Below are positions 46,398-59,339 of a stretch of 64,000 nt of DNA, in pieces (the stretch's first letter is position 1; the number at the start of each line of letters is the position of its first letter). The notes below the pieces were generated by a model that saw only the letters and a list, made by a program, of their open reading frames with translations, searched no databases and had not been told where the DNA came from. Origin of the DNA: Arthrobotrys musiformis (Eukaryota > Ascomycota > Orbiliomycetes > Orbiliales > Orbiliaceae); contig JAVHJL010000003.1 in assembly GCA_036971715.1 (NCBI GenBank), forward strand, positions 3,410,001 to 3,474,000. The letters run 5' to 3'. Both the position numbers and the translations under genes were made by a program.

Positions 46398-46826
46398 GGT
46401 AGTGGAGTGAAATTGGCTTTGGCCCTAGTTTGGGGCCCGATATATGCGCATATACGTGGCCCGGGCTTTGAGGATAGACAATGATTCCGAGTTTGCAACC
46501 TGTGAACCCTGACGGATTACGGGTTCATAACAATCATGTCATCATGGTATGAAGAATTACGGCGGCACATCGTATCTAGGCGAGATAATATTGACTACCT
46601 AGGTCTGCAGACAGATTAGAGGCTCCTTGGCTCTTCGCTCGGCACCTATAGTGGTCTCGTTCACTTGGTACTGGAGAATATACCTTATATATAGGTTTTG
46701 CACCCAGATAGAACCAAGCACCTGTGTATAAATATGGAGTTGGGTTCTACCTGAGGTCTATAGCTTTTGTCTTTACTAGTTACCGGACTGTGATTCGAAT
46801 TTCCACAAAAGCAGGTCATTTCCGCT
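46398..46826. other. Divergent promoter region
   Basis: About 430 nt between membrane gene A (-) and the GH55 gene (+). No coding region is recognised. Confidence 0.5.
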
Positions 46827-49800
46827 ATGGAGAAACCCATCCGAGCAGGACGGAGATCTTTATCTTCTATAATATTCGCCATTTTCTGTCTTATAGTATT
46901 GTTTTGTATCTACGATAGAGGGACGATAAAAATCCCCAACAACCAAAGTTTCGCTAACTTGGTGTCACCTGGGAGGCGAAGTACGGGTGTCGAACACCAA
47001 TCCGACTCGGACTTAATCCGCGCAACAGATATCCTTGTAAGAGCTTTACCCTAGTTGCCCGTACATAAGGCTCAGAGTAATTAAGCAGTACAACTAGTTA
47101 AGTACTAACGATTTATGGGATTGACTCTTATAGCCGACAGAACCTGCAACTTATCGCCCAGAGAGCGATTCGTTCAATGACACACAGACAGCAATCCTTA
47201 ATCCGCGAGCCCCAGATGATTTCTGGTTGACACAAGTCGAGCACGGGCATCACCCACATGCACCCGCGGGTTATCAAGTTTTCAGAAATGTGAAAGACTT
47301 TGGCGCCAAGGGGGATGGAGTAACGGACGATACCGAAGCGATCAACAAAGCGATATCCTCTGGCAACCGATGTGGCCTTGGCTGTGGCTCCACTACTGTC
47401 CTAGGGGCAATCGTTTACTTTCCCTCAGGGACATACCTTATCAGCAAGCCAATAATCCAGCTATACTATACGCAATTTATAGGGAACTACAACAATAGAC
47501 CTATAATAAAAGGGTCGAAGGACTTTGTCGGGATTGCGCTCATTGATACTAATGTCTATATACCCGGCGGGAATGGAGACCAGTGGTACATCAACCAAAA
47601 TAATTTCTATCGTTCGATTCGCAATTTCGTCATCGATTTACGAGACATGGCGTCAAACAGCACCGGTGATGACCAAGTTTGGCCCCCAACGGGCATACAC
47701 TGGCAGGTATGAAGTTTAAGCTCACTTATCTACTTTCATGACTGCTTTGGAATTTTTCATAAAATCTGGATATCTAACTAATCGCTCTATAATATGCGTG
47801 TACTGCTGTACTCGGAAATTATAACTCGGTATATGCTTAGGTTGCACAAGAAACTAGTTTGCAAAACCTACACTTTGTTATGAGTACCGCGCCAGGTAAC
47901 AACCAAGTCGGTATATTCACGGAGAATGGAAGCGGTGGCTTTCTTACGGATTTAACATTTTTTGGTGGAAACATTGGTATGAAATGTGGCTCCCAGCAGT
48001 AAGTCCAACTCAGATTCAATTGAAGCCGCCAGGCCCAACTACCTGTGAATCTATGAACCATGCTCATTTTTGTGTCTGGTAGATTCACTGCGAGAAACTT
48101 GCATTTCACTTCCCAGATTACTGCAATTAAGATGATTTGGGATTGGGGTTGGACTTGGAAGAACATCAATATCTACTCGTGTTGGGTAGGTATTGATGTA
48201 ACATCTGAAGGAGAAGGCGATCAACCCGTTGGATCCATCGTGGTTCTAGACTCTTCTTTTGCGTCAGTCCCAGTCGGAATCCTCACCTCTGACCGGACAA
48301 ATATTTATCTGGAAAACCTTAAACTCGACTCCGTGTCTTCTGTGGTCACTGTCTTTTGGGGACCGTCGATCTTAAGTGGAAATGGGATTGGTATAATCGA
48401 CTCTTGGGGCACAAAGACAAAATACACTAATTTCGGCCAAGTGCAGCCCTCAACCGGAAACGGGAATATCTTGCCGCAGATTCAAAGGTCTTCACAGCTC
48501 CTCGACTCGAGCGGGAAGTACTTTGAAAGGAGTCGGCCACAGTATGAAACCCTCGGCGCTTCTTCGTTTGTTAGTGCTAAGTCTTTTGGTGCTGTTGGTG
48601 ACGGCGAGGTGGATGATACCGCTGCGCTGAATTCGGCTTTGGCTTCAGCTGCATCGGCGGGGAAAGTTCTATGGCTACCTATGGGGCTCTATAAAGTAAC
48701 CAGATCCCTAAATGTACCTCCAGGGACTCGTTTTACTGGTGAATGCTGGTCCCAAATCGTCGCGTCGGGTAGTTTCTTCGCGAACGAGCGGCACCCTCAG
48801 CCGGTTCTAAAGGTTGGAACGACAGACGGACAAGTGGGTGCTGCAGAGCTGTCGGATATTATTGTTACGACTTCGACAAGCTCTGGCCCTACGGGGGGAG
48901 CCGTTCTCGTTCAGTGGAACCTGAAGAGTTCTAGTCCCGGAGCGGCGGGAATGTGGGATGTTCTCCTGCGCATTGGAGGCGCTGCCGGTACGAATCTTCA
49001 GACTGCGCAATGTCCAAAATTGGCTGGTGTTGAAAACAACTGTAAAGCTGCTGCTTTAATGCTACACCTGACTCCAAAAAGTGCAGGCTATTTCGAGAAC
49101 GTCTGGGCGTGGGTTGCCGATCACGATTTGGATACACCCGAACAAACTCAAATAAGTATTTATGTAAGCCGGGGTATCCTGATCGAGTCTCAAGGGCCTA
49201 GTTGGTTTCATGGTACTGCTAGTGAACATGCCGTTCTCTACCAATATCAACTCTCCGGTGCGAAAAACATATATTTAGGGTCAATCCAAACCGAAAGCCC
49301 GTACTTCCAGCCGGTTCCCGTTGCCCCCGAGCCGTTTGCCTCGCTTCCTTTAATTTACCCTGGGGATCCTTCTTTCAAAAGGTGCACAGGAAGTGCTACC
49401 AAGTGCGCGATCTCATGGGCCCTTCGCATCATTCGATCTGAAAGCATTTTTATCTACGGTGCCGGGATGTACTCTTGGTGAGGTCGAAGCCCTGTATACA
49501 TTTTTGTCAGTTAACTACATGAATTACTAACGTACCGATGCATATGATCTAGGTTCTATAACTACGACCAACCTGTTTGTTTACCAGGAGAGCATTGCCA
49601 AGATAGGCTTTTCGAAACTTCTTACTCAGAAAATATTTGGATATACGACATTTATACTAAGGGCGTCAAGGAGTCAGTTACCCCTCGAGGGACTGGCGCA
49701 GCCCCGGCTTTGCAAAAGGACAACCAAAACGGCTTTCTGTCAACGATAACGGCTTGGCTTGAACTTGCACTCAAAGGCAGATCCGTTTACGGCGACTCAG

Positions 49801-52582
49801 AACTTGGGTCAAGTAGCAGCCCTGAAAATGCTACGATAGTATCATTGACCTGTACATCATTGGCCCCTTGCGCAACTTTTACTTTGACGCCATCTTGTAT
49901 AAAAGAGGTCGCAAACTTACCACCATCTGGCACCCAGAATCAGCCACCAGTACCAGCAAGCGAGTGCCGAGAGGACTGCAATATCTGGCGTCGACTTACC
50001 GGGACCTGTTGTGGAGTAGGTGGGTCTATGTGTAACCCGGTCGTTGTCCCGTCTGGTGTTGAACTTCCCTTCACACTACCGCTTTCTGGTGTCGTATTTC
50101 CAACTACAGTAACTGTTGGTACACACACTTATCCTCCGGCTTCCCCATTGCCTACGGACGCTCATCTCGGCAATAAGGATGGCGATAATGGGGGCGACGA
50201 CGACGGTGATGATGACGATCATGATATATGGTTCCCGATACCATTTTTGATTCCTGTACCTATACCGCTTCCATTAGACCCTCCTCTGCCACCCCCGCTG
50301 GTGGATTGCGAATTGTCGGGCCTCTGTTGTACTCCGGATATATCTGATGCCCTAGGATTCTGCTCGAATGGAAACTACCCACTGTGGAACAACGTTAACG
50401 ATATCATCGATTGCACAATTGATAATCTAGCCGAGGCTCTTGGTCTGAGGAGTAGTTGCCAAAGGGCTCTTGACGAGAACCCGGCACAGGCCGCTGAAGC
50501 CATCGAAGATGCAAGAACCTGTAAGCTACCAGGCTCAAATACATGCGGAACTTCGCCCTTGGGACTCAGAGCCCGAGAGAGTGGAGTGGGTTCGGGCAAA
50601 ATACAAAAAAGGTCAAGACAGTTTGGGGCGAGAATAATGGCGTGTGACTGGGAAACACAATCTGGATTCCCATGGGCTTTCGCTGGACAATACCACGCTG
50701 CATACACCTGTAAGGGCTCTTCAGATTATTTCCCTAATATTTGCGGCAATCTGCGGTCCGCGATTGAGAAAAGGGGCAAGCCTAGTATTGTAACCCGGAT
50801 AACACATCAACGGGGTATAAGCGGAGCACTAACAACCGAAGATTGGTATGGAGCTCGTCCTGGGGAGGCTAGTGCGTTAGGGCGAACTGGAGGATGGAGA
50901 ATCTCTGGTTGTAATGTTGAGGAGTATCCTTTCTGGTCTGTGAACAACCTTCCGCTGCCGGATCGTGACCATCCAGTGCAGAGGTTAGTTGAACAAGTAG
51001 GTGAGTTTGAGACGCCCGAGGTCTAGTGAAAATATTAATATCAAAAATACTAACAATTTCTCGACAAACAGAAAATTCGCAACATGCTGCGGATTGGGAT
51101 CAATTCTTATCTGCAGTTAATGTGTACTACTTTTCGAGTTACCTCTCGGGTAGCGTAATGACAACGCGCCTGGACAAAGCTGACTATACGACCGTAGCAG
51201 GAGCCCCGCCTGGAGGTCCTGTTAGCAGCTTGACATTTAAAATAACATGGGATGCTGCAACACCGGGTGAAGCAGACGATAATTATGGGTTGGAAAATCT
51301 CGGAAAGAATATTTGCGGAATCCCTTTTGGCATAGACTACCTGGTCGTTGGACCATATCCGCCGGGTCATGCGAGTGAGCCGTATAACGACCCCTACTTG
51401 AGCCGAGCGGGGAATGCGGCGTCGACATTGCAGTTTTGTGACTGGCCTTCTCCAGGAACCCTAAGCATCAGTCAGGGGTTACTCCCACAAAGTCGAGTAA
51501 TAACTTACGCTTCCAAGCAAGGTCCAAAAGGGGCAGGAATACCATCTTACCCACCTTCGGTTAACTGGGCATGGGAGACAACGACGTTTCTAGGCACTGG
51601 GGGCACTACGACAATGTTAAAAGACGTTCCAGCCTCTTGTCGGCCCTGGCCATTGGCGAGCCTTGTCGTTCCTAGAGAGCCTGCCACAAATCGCATCCCT
51701 CTCAATATGAACGGCCTTCCTACATGGCCAAACTTAGCTACGAGGGATCTTGGCCCCGGTACTGACATGGAATCTGATAGCGAGCCGCTTGAAGGACTTG
51801 GCGTTGAGCTTGCAAGCCCAGATCCCCAAGAGACACTACGAACAGACTATCGAAAGGATGTTCAAGCCCGACGCGATCGCGCTCGTCGTGAGTCTTCTTC
51901 AGTCGACCGCAGTGGAGATATAGACCCCAGCTACACCGAGTCGAATAATTACTCTCCCGTTCCCTTCGCTCCATTGTCAGTTGCAAAGCGTAGCGGCGAA
52001 CTCGGCAGTTTCCTAGACCCGCTCGTTTACAAAATTTTCCCTGAATGCAGGAATGGAGCTGACGATGACTATGATCCTTGTTATATGAATTCTAAGTGCC
52101 CAGATAGCCTTCCTAATCCAACCTCGTCTGACACCTTCCCTCCAGGGGGCAACAACGGCGGCGGGGGCGGTGGAGGGGGTACTAATCCAAACGTTGGAAG
52201 ATCATGGGTCCTTCTCTGGGAGGGTATCTGTGATAATTCCCAAAATGTTTGCACCCAAACTTATTGGCGCGGGCAGGATTGGACTAAAACAGCACCATCA
52301 ACAGGGGATATCGCTGATGCTTGTGGAAGTGCGGCGCAGCAAAGCTGGGATATTCCTGCCCGAGCAGATGGCCTCTTTCCTTCTTCGCTCAGCGGGGTTC
52401 GACACTACGGTCAGACGTGCTCTTATCAAGGAAATGGGAATCAAAAATTAGATCCTGGCCAAGAGATCGGATCTTTAACTTGCGGGAGCTTTAGCACTAA
52501 GTGTATCACTTTGCGCCCGAGGCAAGAACAACCCTGTTTCTGGGGCAAGATACTTGCGTTGGCTACTTGTGTATGGGAATGA
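46827..52582 (+). CDS. GH55 exo-beta-1,3-glucanase-like protein with NucA/NucB-like C-terminal segment
   Basis: Six exons (46827-47036, 47134-47706, 47841-47998, 48083-49477, 49553-51000, 51072-52582) close to 1764 residues. A signal-anchor (residues ~10-31) starts the protein. The GH55 module (~115-870) has two parallel-beta-helix halves, marked by 'VKDFGAKGDGVTDDTEAINK' and 'AKSFGAVGDGEVDDTAALNS', plus the linker-type 'WGWTWKNINIYSCWVGID'. GH55 enzymes remove glucose from beta-1,3-glucan ends. Beyond come a Cys-containing region, an Asp-rich linker (~990-1003) and 'MACDWETQSGFPWAFAGQYH' with 'ISGCNVEEYPFWSVNN' (~1142-1240). These recall the C-D-E-Y-P-F-A motif of NucA/NucB deoxyribonucleases. 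After a Gly8 linker (~1620), a Cys/Trp-rich terminal module of unknown type ends the protein. Ordinary GH55 proteins are roughly 750-1000 residues, so about half of this one is extra. Confidence 0.85.
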
Positions 52583-52946
52583 ATTTGTGAATGAGGCTAA
52601 TATCGTAGAGGGTATATGACGATTTGTGCTGCTCGAAATTCCTTCTTTGGAAGCTACTAGAAGTATATTTAGTATCAATACCAATCCATAGCATAATTCA
52701 ACCACTTTGGGGCTTGCACCATTGATAGATAGATTTTTTATACGACACTTGAAGCTCAAAAAATAGAACTAGAATCAAGGGTATTGTAAACCTAGTAGAA
52801 GAATATTTTTGGGAAGGAGGATCGATAAAGTGAGCCAAACTTCTCAAGCTGAGGAGTCTAGCGACGGGGCAAAATTTCTCATTACTTCCCTATATGTTTA
52901 ATGCATAGGCCCTTTCATATTTGGCATCCCAATAAAGCGGTAAGTC

Positions 52947-52977
<31 letters not shown>

Positions 52978-54442
52978 TACCAGGCCAATCCCAATACATT
53001 GATAAGACGTGGAAACGAGTCGACTGGATAGGACGGGTTGGTTATATTGTGTTGCATAGCGTCGTATTTCCAAAAGGAGCTATCTTGGCATACAATCTTA
53101 GACTTGGCGCTATCCTAAATTTCCCGAAGAGAAAATACAACAAATACGCCACGCTATTTATTTCGAAGCAATCGATGCAATTCCGGCTCAATCGCGTGCT
53201 TACCTCGAATGTTGCAAGTATGACACTTACACGCCCCGCACTTTTGGATTTAAAGTCGTGATTCTTGCACACGTTGTCACTTGACTATAATATAATGTAT
53301 GACTTACGCTCCCCGCCTTCACATTTAAGCCGACCGAGCGTCTTCCCCTGTTAAACGCTACATGTATACATAGCTGTTAGAATATACGGCATATAGCTAT
53401 TGGCTGTTGGTGTTTTGAATCGCAAGGTCGGGCTCGCTCTGCGGCTTGGAACTCTCGGCAAAGAACTTATTGACTGAGCTTTCTTGTTATCTTTGGGATG
53501 GCTGTACAAATATGCACAACAATTGAAACAAGTGACTAATTTCTTATGGCCATTGTGTGAAAATACACTTCTTTCGGCCAAAGATCCGGTAAAGTCATCC
53601 TGAACATGCGGGTATCGTCACTAGCGGCCAGGGGTATTCAGCCTTGTGATGAAATCTAAGCTCGAGAAGGTATCAACTCCGAGCTATCCATGCCTGCTCG
53701 CTAAAGACGATTACAGGTAAGCGCTTGGCTTGGTTTTGTATTTATTGGTACAGCCATTCTTAACAATGCAATGACTGAACAACGACTTCTTAAACATCCA
53801 TTCTGCCTGTGGCGGGCTCCCATGGTACAGCGGCCCTGGGGCTCGTATTGCTATTCAGCCCTGCGTTCCATCACGTTACCCAGCTTCTGACTCGTGGCGG
53901 GCAATCGATTGGTGACGACCGTGGTCCATGAGCAACAGCCCTTCGGCTGTGTTGATTAGTGATCTATGTTTTTCGTTCGACCCCTGTCTGTTTACCGAAC
54001 ATTCGATCGGGCCGACAGCACACCAAGGGCACCCTTGCACAACAACAGTCGTTGATGGACGAGGGGAAGCGATGAACCTTCCTAGATTCTGAACTGCTCT
54101 GCATGGAGCTTCCGATTTGTATGTTATACTCGTTATATCTCCACCAGCTGCTTAGCAGGCTGCAATTACTATGTCGAGATCCTTTGAGGGCCCTTGTTAA
54201 ACTCGCTTGGCTTGCTTGGCTTCTGTCAAAGACAGCTGCAGTTTCTGAGGCTTTTAAAGATATAATCTGGTTCACCTAATGGTTTTGCTCGTGTCGATAT
54301 TTTGAGGCTTAAATCTTAAAACTTCAGAATCTCTCGAAAAGTGTTAGGCGGGAAAGCAAAAACTCTAATCCTTTCGTATAAAACCGCTATCGAACGGTGC
54401 TTTTCCTTTCACGATAATTTTAAAGCCACACCCGCTTCCAAA
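52583..54442. other. Intergenic region, 1.9 kb
   Basis: No gene is recognised. A 29-nt A homopolymer lies at 52947-52975. Short open frames near 53050-53260, 53351-53581 and 53964-54275 lack motifs. Confidence 0.5.
52947..52975 (+). repeat. Poly-A tract (29 nt)
   Basis: An uninterrupted run of 29 A, the longest homopolymer in the window. It could be slippage or the tail of an old retro-insertion. No transposon coding or target duplication was found beside it. Confidence 0.95.
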
Positions 54443-55352
54443 ATGATTTGCTATCTGTCGCTTCCAGATCCCCAGTCTCCATCGTCAGCAACAGGAGAAA
54501 GGAGTTCAAACTCGATCAATGAAAATTCCGATGAGGACTGGACAAAAATCACCGATCTTACTGAAAGACGGAGGATGCAAAACAGAATTGCGCAAAGAAA
54601 TTTTCGTAAGTTGATGCTGGCTACGATATCAACCTAACGTTGTTCACTGCCACTAAAACTTAACCTCCATGGTAGGCAGGAAGCAAAGATCTATGAAGCA
54701 GAGCGCGAAAAAGTGTAATAGCGCTACAACGGGCCAGTCACCGACAGAACACGCCAGCCAAGGTTCCCACCAAGCTCCCATACTATACTCTTCCAACGAA
54801 TTACAAGCCTCGAAGAAGCACTGTCAATGCGGGCGCAGTTGCCTCGAAATGATGGGCAGACCTGCCTTTTTCGTGGCGCCAATGTCTTCTAGCCATTCTC
54901 ACAGCGAATGGACTCGTAGAGGTCCAGTGTACACCGAGAACATGATTGGATCGGGGTTGATACCAGTATATCCTTTATACGAGGCACAAAACATTGCAAA
55001 AAGCCCAAATTATATGCGGTATACGAGTCCGGTCTCTGTTGGAGCAGAGTCGCCATCAATGGAAGGGACAGTTACTGAGAATCCGGTATCTCCAACAAAT
55101 TTTCACGACTACGACATGGGATCCGGTGGCCTTGAGCTGGTTGACGACATTCCCGAATTCCTCGACGGACTTAGTAATACTAGCTATAGTGACACAAATT
55201 TTGAGGGCAATATGAACGGTTTGACACCGGAGAATCTTCTGTTGGGGTGGGGGACAAGTACCAACTGGGATTCTGAGGCCGCTTTCTTCAGTGGAACTGA
55301 AATTAGTGGACCTGCATCGGAGTTTAATGAGGATTCAGGTAGTATAGCGTAG
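54443..55352 (+). CDS. bZIP-type (AP-1-like basic region) transcription factor, zipper not evident
   Basis: Exons 54443-54605 and 54676-55352 give 279 residues. 'LTERRRMQNRIAQRNFRRKQ' (about residues 39-58) matches the fungal bZIP DNA-binding consensus (R-R-x-Q-N-R-x-A-Q-R-x-x-R), and the intron splits it at the usual C|GC arginine codon. The sequence after it ('SMKQSAKKCNSATTGQ') shows no leucine heptads, so a normal dimerisation zipper is not visible. The rest is Ser/Pro/Asn-rich and acidic toward the end ('GLELVDDIPEFLDGLSN'), fitting an activation region. 'HCQCGRSCLEMMG' is a small Cys cluster like that of redox or metal-sensing fungal bZIPs. It may regulate nearby secreted genes, but only position suggests this. 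Confidence 0.72.
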
Positions 55353-56740
55353 ATAGAGCGCTAGTGCGTCGTCTAGCAATACCTATTAGCTTACATTTCA
55401 ACTTAATGTATTTTCATTTCCCGCCTAGTGTCTATGATAAAGAGCATGTACAAAATCATTGTTTAGTTAGAGATTCTGGCAGTGCGCACTCAATCTACAG
55501 AGATACCATCCACAATCTACATTCACAAGCCACTCGGTTTCCGGTTTCATATGTTTCACGTTTCCCATAATATTCCTGATTATCCGATCAGGGATCTCGT
55601 GGTCATGAATCACCTCGTGGGTTTGCATCTTACGTTCACCGGCCCCAGCCGAAGAGAATCCTTGCTATAGTATTGGTTAATATTGCGCAGTCTGCCTTTC
55701 CGGGCTGCACAGCCAGCGGGATGGCTTCAGTACGCGAACGTTCCCGTGCACTGGTCAAAAGCGCATTGGCCATCCGCTTTAAGGTCTGCCGTTGACCCGT
55801 TTCGTCGATACCCTGTCACAGTTCGACTAATTGGGACGATGACAAATTGTGCGGCAAACCCGACGGGTGATTTATAATTTTCCTAGACCTCAGGAACCCG
55901 GATCAAGAATGCTTTAAAAAAATGTTTAATTCATCGTCGCAAAATCTGAATCTACGAGACAAGCCAACTTGTTGCATTTCAGCTCGGGTAACTTAAACCC
56001 GATTCGGAAATAGATCAAGATTAGTAACTGCACTACGCCATAAGCTCTAAGGTTGAAACTCTAGATTCCGGGTAAGAATGCGCCTTATGCACAAGAAATT
56101 CGAGATTACTCCTGAATGCCAAAGAAATCGCAAATCCCGGTTGAAAATCAACCTGTACTACGACATCAGAACCAGGCCGAAGCTTAATGGTCACAACGCC
56201 ACCAAAATTTTCAAACTGTCAAGGGTAACTAGTGGATTGAAGATCAAATCCCCCCTCCTAATCTAGGTCAAGGTGGGTGGTGTTGGTTCTGTCCATTTAC
56301 TGAGTTTGTAGGCGAAGGGAAGTCCATGTGGGTACTGTTGTCTGGGGTTAGCGAAATTCGCACAACGTATTGTATAGTCTGCATCTATGCACATGTACAC
56401 GTGGGGCAAACTCGAAGCTAGGTCCAAGTCAACCCTAGGTTGAAAGGGATTTCGTTTGTGTTCTTAAACTTAAGATTATTGTTGAAGTGCGTATGAGGAA
56501 ATATTAAAAAGCTAGGGCCTCATAAATTATACTCAGATTCCTCCTATAGGCCTAAAGATCTTAAGATTGTTGGGTGCGTGTTTGGTCTACATATATAATA
56601 TATTGAAGTGTTTATCAAACGTATATCCGTATACAAATGTTAACCCGGGAGAGTGAATTCATTGATTTCAATTTAGTCTAACTTTCGAACAAATTCATTA
56701 AATTACACAAGTACGATGAGTGTCCTGGATGTTGGAGCAT
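55353..56740. other. Intergenic region, 1.4 kb
   Basis: AT-rich; no gene is recognised. Short plus-strand frames (for example 55364-55570 and 56078-56266) lack motifs. Confidence 0.5.
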
Positions 56741-57492
56741 TTATTCGGGTATCAAGGAAGTCCATTTAACCCAGAAGCTACCAATTTGATCGTTGTAATA
56801 TCCAGCGTTACGAGCCGCTGGGAAGTAATGCTGGGAAAGGTCACGAACTCCTGGGTAGTAGACCGTTGGGAGGCAAGGCCCTCCGCTCCCACAATAACTA
56901 TTGACCCAGTCCCTGTCTGCACAGTTGTTATCCCTATTTAATTAAAGGAGAGAATCAGATCCATTAATTTATTCAGGGGGGTTTGGGGTGTGTGTATATT
57001 GACTCACTTGAATAGTTTAAGAAGTGTCAGCTGGTCCGGTCCAATCGAAGAGATTTGATGGTACCTTTTGCATAGAACCGTTAGCTTAACAATGTTACTA
57101 TGAATTAGTCATTTTGAGCTTCGGAAAGGTTTACCAGGGTGACCCGAGCTGAATGCAGGACTCCAGTGGGTGGACCTTGTACCCACAGTCTCCCTTCCAT
57201 TCAGCGTCGATGCACATGTACACCTGTGTGAGGGTGGATAAAATCTCCGTCAGCCGATATCAGAATGACTTTTATGCTGCAATTTTGAACTTACACCTCC
57301 GGAGGTCCTTTTGTCGAGCTTGTCATCTCCAGTATAGTACGGCTTCCCGGTTCCGTTGACGATTGTCCAGCCATCGTCAATGAGAGCTTGGCGCTCCTTG
57401 TCGCTGAATCTTGCGGTGTTCGTGGGCTTAGGGGTAGCTGCAGCCTGAATACCGAGCGCCAGTGTGGCAAAAGCGAGCACTTTGCTGAACAT
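56741..57492 (-). CDS. Small secreted Kex2-site protein, paralog 1
   Basis: Exons 57492-57295, 57223-57135, 57064-57008 and 56933-56741 give 178 residues. A signal peptide ('MFSKVLAFATLALGIQAAA') and a ~45-residue propeptide end at 'DDKLDKRTSGG', a Lys-Arg Kex2 site. The mature part begins 'VYMCIDAEWKGDCGYKVHPL', continues with 'WYHQISSIGPDQL' and ends near 'GYYNDQIGSFWVKW'. These blocks recur in the two genes to the right, with the same four-exon layout, the same phases and an exon 3 of exactly 57 nt. I recognise no family. Cys in the mature part: about six. A secreted effector or antimicrobial role is possible but not shown. Confidence 0.75.
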
Positions 57493-58648
57493 TTTGTTTT
57501 GCAAATTTGAAGTACTTAAGTAAGCAGATATAAGATATATATGCACATTCAAGGCTGATTGCGATTGATGTAGTAAATTTCAAATACAATACTTGCTACC
57601 GGTGGTATTTATACAACAGTAGAAGCTGAATTACTTATACAGTACATTTGTTTCTGCGACTTACGTTTACCGAACAAAACAAGAAGGAACCTTTTGGTAT
57701 CCCCACTATGAAAAATCCGACCGTAATTAATTGTATGGCATCCGGGAGACGTCTGGGTGGTAATGGAATCCGTCAGGCTCGAATAATCGTTCAGGTAAGC
57801 TTATGGAATAAAGGCACGAGAAGAAAGTCTCTCACTCACGTTACACTGTGGTAATCCGACCCGAAAATTTAAAACTTGAAACAAAAGTGATAGAACTTGT
57901 TCGGTGTTTGTGGCCGTTTCTGCTCTAAAGTCATGAGGGCAAATTGAAGATCGCAAAGGTTTTGACGAAACAAAAATCCAGGGTGTAAGCATTGCTTATT
58001 TTGCTGACTTGCTGCAGGTTGACTCAATTGTCGAGCTGCGAACTCGAGTACTGCGGTTGAATTAAGCCCCTTGTGGGGTTTTTTCCGGTCATATTATCGT
58101 ATGATCATATCTCCAGCTTATTTTCCACAGCAAAATGCATAAACTTTGATTTCGTATACGTACTTGGAAGCCACGAAGAGAGAGGCTAGATACAATCCCC
58201 CCTTTCCTTGAAGCCGGCCGTGAACAGAAGAACTGTGGGCATCCTTGACGTGTAATATCTAGCCCAATTTGGAATTTTGCCCATCATGATATCAGGGTTT
58301 TTCTAACATCGCGATTATATACCTAAGTCTCCTCTACACCCGCACTGTTATGTCGCGAGCTTCTAGGTCCTAATTCTTCCTAAGGTTCCCCCTTCTCAAA
58401 TCTAAGGGGGTATCTAAGGGGCACGAAGCAAGATATTTTCTCTTCTGTATACGAAATAGGGTACGTTAAAATATCCATGGAAAGTTTCATCAATTGGGGG
58501 GGCTTCAATACAATGTGGAAATTATATCTATCAAACTTTCGGCTTTCCCCGCCGTGAAATACATATAAACAACCGCAAAAGGACCAAACACCCCGCATGG
58601 ACGACCTCGGGGCGCGGTAACTAACTGAAAGGACGTATGCAGTTTAAA
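57493..58648. other. Intergenic region between paralogs 1 and 2
   Basis: About 1.16 kb including the promoter of paralog 1. No coding region is recognised. Confidence 0.5.
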
Positions 58649-59339
58649 CTAGCAACCATAGGACTTAGTGCACCAAAAGCTCCCAATTTTATCATTCCAA
58701 TCATACTTGACCCCCAATGCTGTGTACTCTCGGAGGTCGCTGAAGCCAGGATTATGTATGACACACTTGTAGCCGTCTGGACACTCGCTTTGGCAGTATT
58801 TGTCCCTGATCGGAAACTCTTTTGTTAGTTCTAGCGAGACTGAGCCTCGGAATAGATGTAGCTTACGTGTGGAGAATGCAGCTGGTACACTCGTCTGGAC
58901 CGAAGGAGGAGATTGTATGCCACCTGAAAATTTTGGATATTATCAACAGGGTGCGACGCTAGAGAATACTATATGCAGCAAGGATATATTTACCAGGGAG
59001 CATCGAGGCCGATGCAGGTCTGCAGGGGCTGCACTTTATAACCGCAGTTGTTCCAACCAACGTCGAGGCAAATGTAAATCTATATTGACAAGAAGATATA
59101 TGTTGAGTAATTAGCTTCTCGGGTCTCCCCTCCGAGGTGCTTTGGGAGATTCTTACACCGCCGATAGTTCTTTTAGATAGCTCAGGGTCAGTATCCGTGC
59201 CGTTACCCCAGAGGACAACGTCTTTGGCTAGGACTTCGGGATGGTGACTGAGTAGTTCAGCGATCTCCTTTCTTTCCTGCGGAATGGTGCCTGCGAAGGC
59301 TGCCACGGCGCAAGAAAGCAAGACAAAAACCGATTTCAT
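58649..59339 (-). CDS. Small secreted Kex2-site protein, paralog 2
   Basis: Exons 59339-59157, 59079-58994, 58923-58867 and 58805-58649 give 160 residues. A signal peptide ('MKSVFVLLSCAVAAFAG') and propeptide end at 'DPELSKRTIGG'. The mature chain starts 'IYICLDVGWNNCGYKVQPL'. 'CIGLDAPWWHTISSFGPDEC', 'SECPDGYKCVIHNPG' and the final 'YDWNDKIGSFWCTKSYGC' follow. Cysteine count is even in the mature part by my reading (ten), consistent with disulfide bonding. Gene structure and blocks match paralogs 1 and 3. Family unknown. Confidence 0.78.
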
